DNA from: Streptomyces sp. 2114.4 | GTDB lineage: Bacteria; Actinomycetota; Actinomycetes; Streptomycetales; Streptomycetaceae | Length of the DNA: 64,000 nt | Assembly: GCF_900187385.1 (NCBI RefSeq) | Contig: NZ_FYEY01000001.1 | Span: forward strand, 4,030,001 to 4,094,000 | Reading direction: 5' to 3' | Translations under genes and position numbers: made by a program | In this document: piece by piece, positions 61,720-64,000 of the stretch | How the letters are laid out: each line of letters begins with the position of its first letter | Position numbering within the stretch: the first letter of the stretch is position 1 | Notes under the pieces: generated by a model | Told to the model about the DNA's origin: nothing | What the model saw: the letters and a program-made list of their open reading frames with translations, nothing else | Database searches by the model: none

Positions 61720-62400
61720 TCATGTGGTGGTGTCATCGGACGGATCCGGCCGGGAAGCACCCCGGTGCCGGGGCAGGCCGCCCGTATCGCCTGACTGGTT
61801 CTTCCGGTCCTGTGCTGCGGGACCTGGTGCGCGCTGGTCACGTCCGGCGCGCTCACTCTCGATGAGCTCGTTCAGCCAGCGGACTTCGCGCTCCACGGAT
61901 TCCATGCCGTGCCGCTGCAACTCGAGGGTGTAGTCGTCCAGCCGCTCGCGAGACCTGGCCAGGGAGGTGCGCATCTTCTCGAGGCGCTCCTCCAGCCGGC
62001 TACGGCGGCCTTCCAGCACCCGCATCCTTACGTCCCGAGATGTCTGGCCGAAGAATGCGAAGCGGACGCCGAAGTGCTCGTCCTCCCATGCGTCTGGTCC
62101 GGAGTGGGCGAGCAGCTCCTCGAAGTGTTCTTTGCCCGCTGGGGTCAATCGGTAGACGATCTTGGCCCGGCGCCCTGTCAACGCCGCGGCCGGAACGCCC
62201 TCCGCAGCGCCCTCCGTCTCCTCGATGAGCCAGCCGCTCGCGACCAGCGCCTTGAGGCAGGGGTAGAGGGTGCCGTAGCTGAACGCGCGGAAGACCCCGA
62301 GCGAGGTGTTGAGCCGTTTCCGCAGCTCATAGCCGTGCATCGGGGACTCGCGGAGCAGGCCGAGGACGGCGAACTCAAGGATGCCGGAACGTCTGCTCAT
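61720..62400 (-). CDS. PadR-family transcriptional regulator
   Basis: 226 residues. N-terminal winged helix (ILEFAVLGLLRESPMHGYEL and YGTLYPCLKALVASGWL), then a helical domain (about 110-190). The C-terminal 40 residues are disordered. The ATG at 62400 follows GGGAGGCGG. An inverted repeat 41-61 bases upstream is its likely operator, pointing to autoregulation and joint control with ino1. Confidence 0.9.
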   Translation of the reverse strand: MSRRSGILEFAVLGLLRESPMHGYELRKRLNTSLGVFRAFSYGTLYPCLKALVASGWLIEETEGAAEGVPAAALTGRRAKIVYRLTPAGKEHFEELLAHSGPDAWEDEHFGVRFAFFGQTSRDVRMRVLEGRRSRLEERLEKMRTSLARSRERLDDYTLELQRHGMESVEREVRWLNELIESERAGRDQRAPGPAAQDRKNQSGDTGGLPRHRGASRPDPSDDTTT

Positions 62401-62761
62401 CCTCCGCCTCCCAGGTCCTGTGCGTTCTTTATGTCGTGCTGATGTATCGACCCGATACATCCAGACGATAGAGCGGTCCCCCGGGCTGAACAAGCGGGGG
62501 GACGGTGAACGGCATCACATCACCGAATCGTTCTCATCAACCTGACTGATTTGGAGTGAATTTCAACACTGGGCAGGTTTTGGCCGTGCGTAGTCTGTGC
62601 GGCATGCAGACTGCCGGGAACCGTGGGCCGATATCTGGCGTCCCCATCCTCGGTGTAGTGCGGCTCGCGCCTCAGGAGCGAGCTGTGCATCGGGGGGACC
62701 TGAAGACAATTGCCGCCTTCAGGCGACGAGATAGCGCGCCTGCCCGAGGAGTATTCGTTCC
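62401..62761. promoter_or_regulatory. PadR operator and divergent promoter region
   Basis: The inverted repeat GATGTATCG-ACC-CGATACATC (62441-62461; perfect 9-bp arms, 3-base spacer) lies upstream of padR and has the ATGTAT-type form of PadR operators. The remaining 300 bases up to the penicillin-binding protein gene hold no supported gene and must contain its promoter. Confidence 0.7.
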
Positions 62762-64000
62762 ATGAGCGAGCACCGTCGCAAACCGCCACAGCCGCAGAGT
62801 GGCGGACGTGCCGCGGCCCGACGCGCCGCACAGCAGCCACCGGGGCGCCGTGCCGCCTCTCCGCGTGGCTCCGCTGCCGATCCTGCCTCCCACTCCGCGC
62901 CGACCGGTCATGAGCCGGGGCAAGGAGGGCGCGCCGAAGCCCGCAGAGCTGCCCAGCGCGGCGGCCGCCGGCGGGCGACTGATACCTCCGTGGCGGCCGC
63001 CGGTGGCGGCGCCGCGGGCCGCGGCGGCGGAGGCCGGCGCGGTGGCGGGGGAGATGGCCCCGATGGAGGCCGCGGACGCGGTAGTGGGAAGCCTGCGAAG
63101 AAGCGTCTGATCGACTACCCGCGTGCCAACCGTGTCGGGTGGCGGCGCTTCGTTCCCTCCTGGAAACAGGTCGCCACCCTGTGCGTCGGTTTCATAGGGC
63201 TGATCGTGGGTGCCTCCGGCGTCGCGCTGGCTCTGGTGCAGGTTCCTGACGAGAGCCTGGCAGCGAAGTCGCAGAACAATGTCTACCTCTGGGCCAATGG
63301 CAAGGTCATGGCGCGCGACGGTGAGACGAACCGGCAGAACGTCAACATCACCGAGATCCCGTCGTCGATGCAGAATGCGGCGATCGCCGCGGAGAACGCC
63401 TCGTTCCGGACGGACTCGGGCGTCGACCCGATGGGCATCGCGCGTGCGGTGTTCAACATGGCCAAGGGTGGCGAGACCCAGGGCGGCTCGACCATTACCC
63501 AGCAGTACGTGAAGAACGCGATGCTGAGTCAGCAGCAGACGCTTGACCGCAAGTTCAAGGAACTGTTCATTGCGATCAAGGTCGGCTGGTCGAAGAACAA
63601 GAACGAGATCCTTCAGGGGTACCTGAACACCAGCTACTACGGTCGCGGGGCCTACGGAATCCAGGCAGCGGCTCAGGCGTACTACGGAGTGGACGCCGCC
63701 AAGCTCAACGCGAACCAGAGCGCCTTCCTGGCCACCGTGCTCAAGGGTGCGGACCTGTATGACCCCGCGGGCGGCACCAGCCCGGGAGCCACGCGGGCAG
63801 CAAACACCGCGCGTGCCAAGGCCCGGTGGTCCTGGATCCTCGACCGCGAGGTCGAGAACCACCTCCTGTCGAAGACGCAGCGGGACAAGTACCGCGGTCA
63901 TTTCCCCACGCCACACCTGCCGAAGCCGGTGGCCAGCAAGAGCGGCCAGATCGGCTACATGATGGACACCGCGAAGAAGTACGTGCTGAAGCACGCGGGT
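62762..64000 (+). CDS. Class A penicillin-binding protein (transglycosylase/transpeptidase), 5' part
   Basis: 413 codons are visible; the window ends inside the gene. A long basic cytosolic N-terminus rich in Arg, Gly and Ala (about 1-125), one membrane span (about 142-165, TLCVGFIGLIVGASGVALAL), then the glycosyltransferase-51 domain with AAENASFRTDSGVDPMG (catalytic Glu), GGSTITQQYVKNAML, KELFIAIKV and LNTSYYGRGAYGIQAAAQAY. The transpeptidase domain lies beyond the window. GAGGAG precedes the ATG by 10 bases. Confidence 0.93.
   Translation, partial: MSEHRRKPPQPQSGGRAAARRAAQQPPGRRAASPRGSAADPASHSAPTGHEPGQGGRAEARRAAQRGGRRRATDTSVAAAGGGAAGRGGGGRRGGGGDGPDGGRGRGSGKPAKKRLIDYPRANRVGWRRFVPSWKQVATLCVGFIGLIVGASGVALALVQVPDESLAAKSQNNVYLWANGKVMARDGETNRQNVNITEIPSSMQNAAIAAENASFRTDSGVDPMGIARAVFNMAKGGETQGGSTITQQYVKNAMLSQQQTLDRKFKELFIAIKVGWSKNKNEILQGYLNTSYYGRGAYGIQAAAQAYYGVDAAKLNANQSAFLATVLKGADLYDPAGGTSPGATRAANTARAKARWSWILDREVENHLLSKTQRDKYRGHFPTPHLPKPVASKSGQIGYMMDTAKKYVLKHAG

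Overview
The window reads as the origin end of a Streptomyces (or close relative) chromosome. The base composition is strongly GC-rich, GTG starts are common, stop-start overlaps are frequent, and the gene order dnaA-oriC-dnaN-gnd-recF-dciA-gyrB-gyrA on one side and rpmH-rnpA-yidD-yidC-khpB-rsmG-parA-parB on the other is the actinobacterial replication-origin neighbourhood. Several copies of the Streptomyces parS sequence GTTTCACGTGAAAC lie around it.

Region 1, about 1-21,980, is accessory. It opens with a five-enzyme-plus-exporter operon on the + strand (123-6896): a haem-oxygenase-like di-iron oxidase, a DapF-fold protein whose two catalytic cysteines are both serine, a PLP aminotransferase, a PIG-L-type deacetylase, an ATP-grasp ligase and a DHA2-type exporter. 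I recognise no described pathway with this exact set; it looks like a small amino-acid-derived metabolite or peptide pathway. Convergent to it, on the - strand, is a class III lanthipeptide cluster (7003-17,946): a LanKC synthetase, two short precursor genes of 35 and 34 codons with labionin-type Ser-x2-Ser-xn-Cys motifs, two half-ABC exporters, a LolD/FtsX-type ABC pair and a secreted sedolisin (S53) protease that is a candidate leader peptidase. lanKC carries two TTA codons, which points to bldA control. Next come an XRE regulator, an ImmA/IrrE metallopeptidase and a MAB_1171c-type membrane protein, then a 28-codon aldo/keto-reductase stub and a RamR-like atypical response regulator. Repeats and unrecognised sequence abut a tRNA-Ala gene (22,077-22,149), which looks like the island edge.

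Region 2, 22,077-35,452, is the core left flank: tRNA-Ala, an XRE protein, a membrane Ser/Thr kinase, a secreted or membrane-anchored protein, a DLW-39 micro-protein, tRNA-Ile, a DUF3566 membrane protein, gyrA, gyrB, dciA, recF and gnd.

Region 3, 35,636-46,019, is the replication and partition core. oriC lies between dnaN and dnaA (36,767-37,758) and holds many DnaA boxes. The ribosomal protein L34 / RNase P / membrane insertase operon and parAB lie on the other side of dnaA.

Region 4, 46,182-64,000, is the core right flank. It holds a GNAT protein, trxA, trxB, an anti-sigma factor with its SigM-type ECF sigma factor, a pseudokinase, MurJ, a DUF6049 protein, a CCA-adding-type nucleotidyltransferase, an LppU-like protein, an MFS transporter, inositol-3-phosphate synthase, a PadR regulator with an evident operator, and the 5' part of a class A penicillin-binding protein gene cut by the window end. 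This order resembles mycobacterial Rv3907c-Rv3919c, with one notable difference: the pseudokinase is a separate gene here rather than fused to MurJ.
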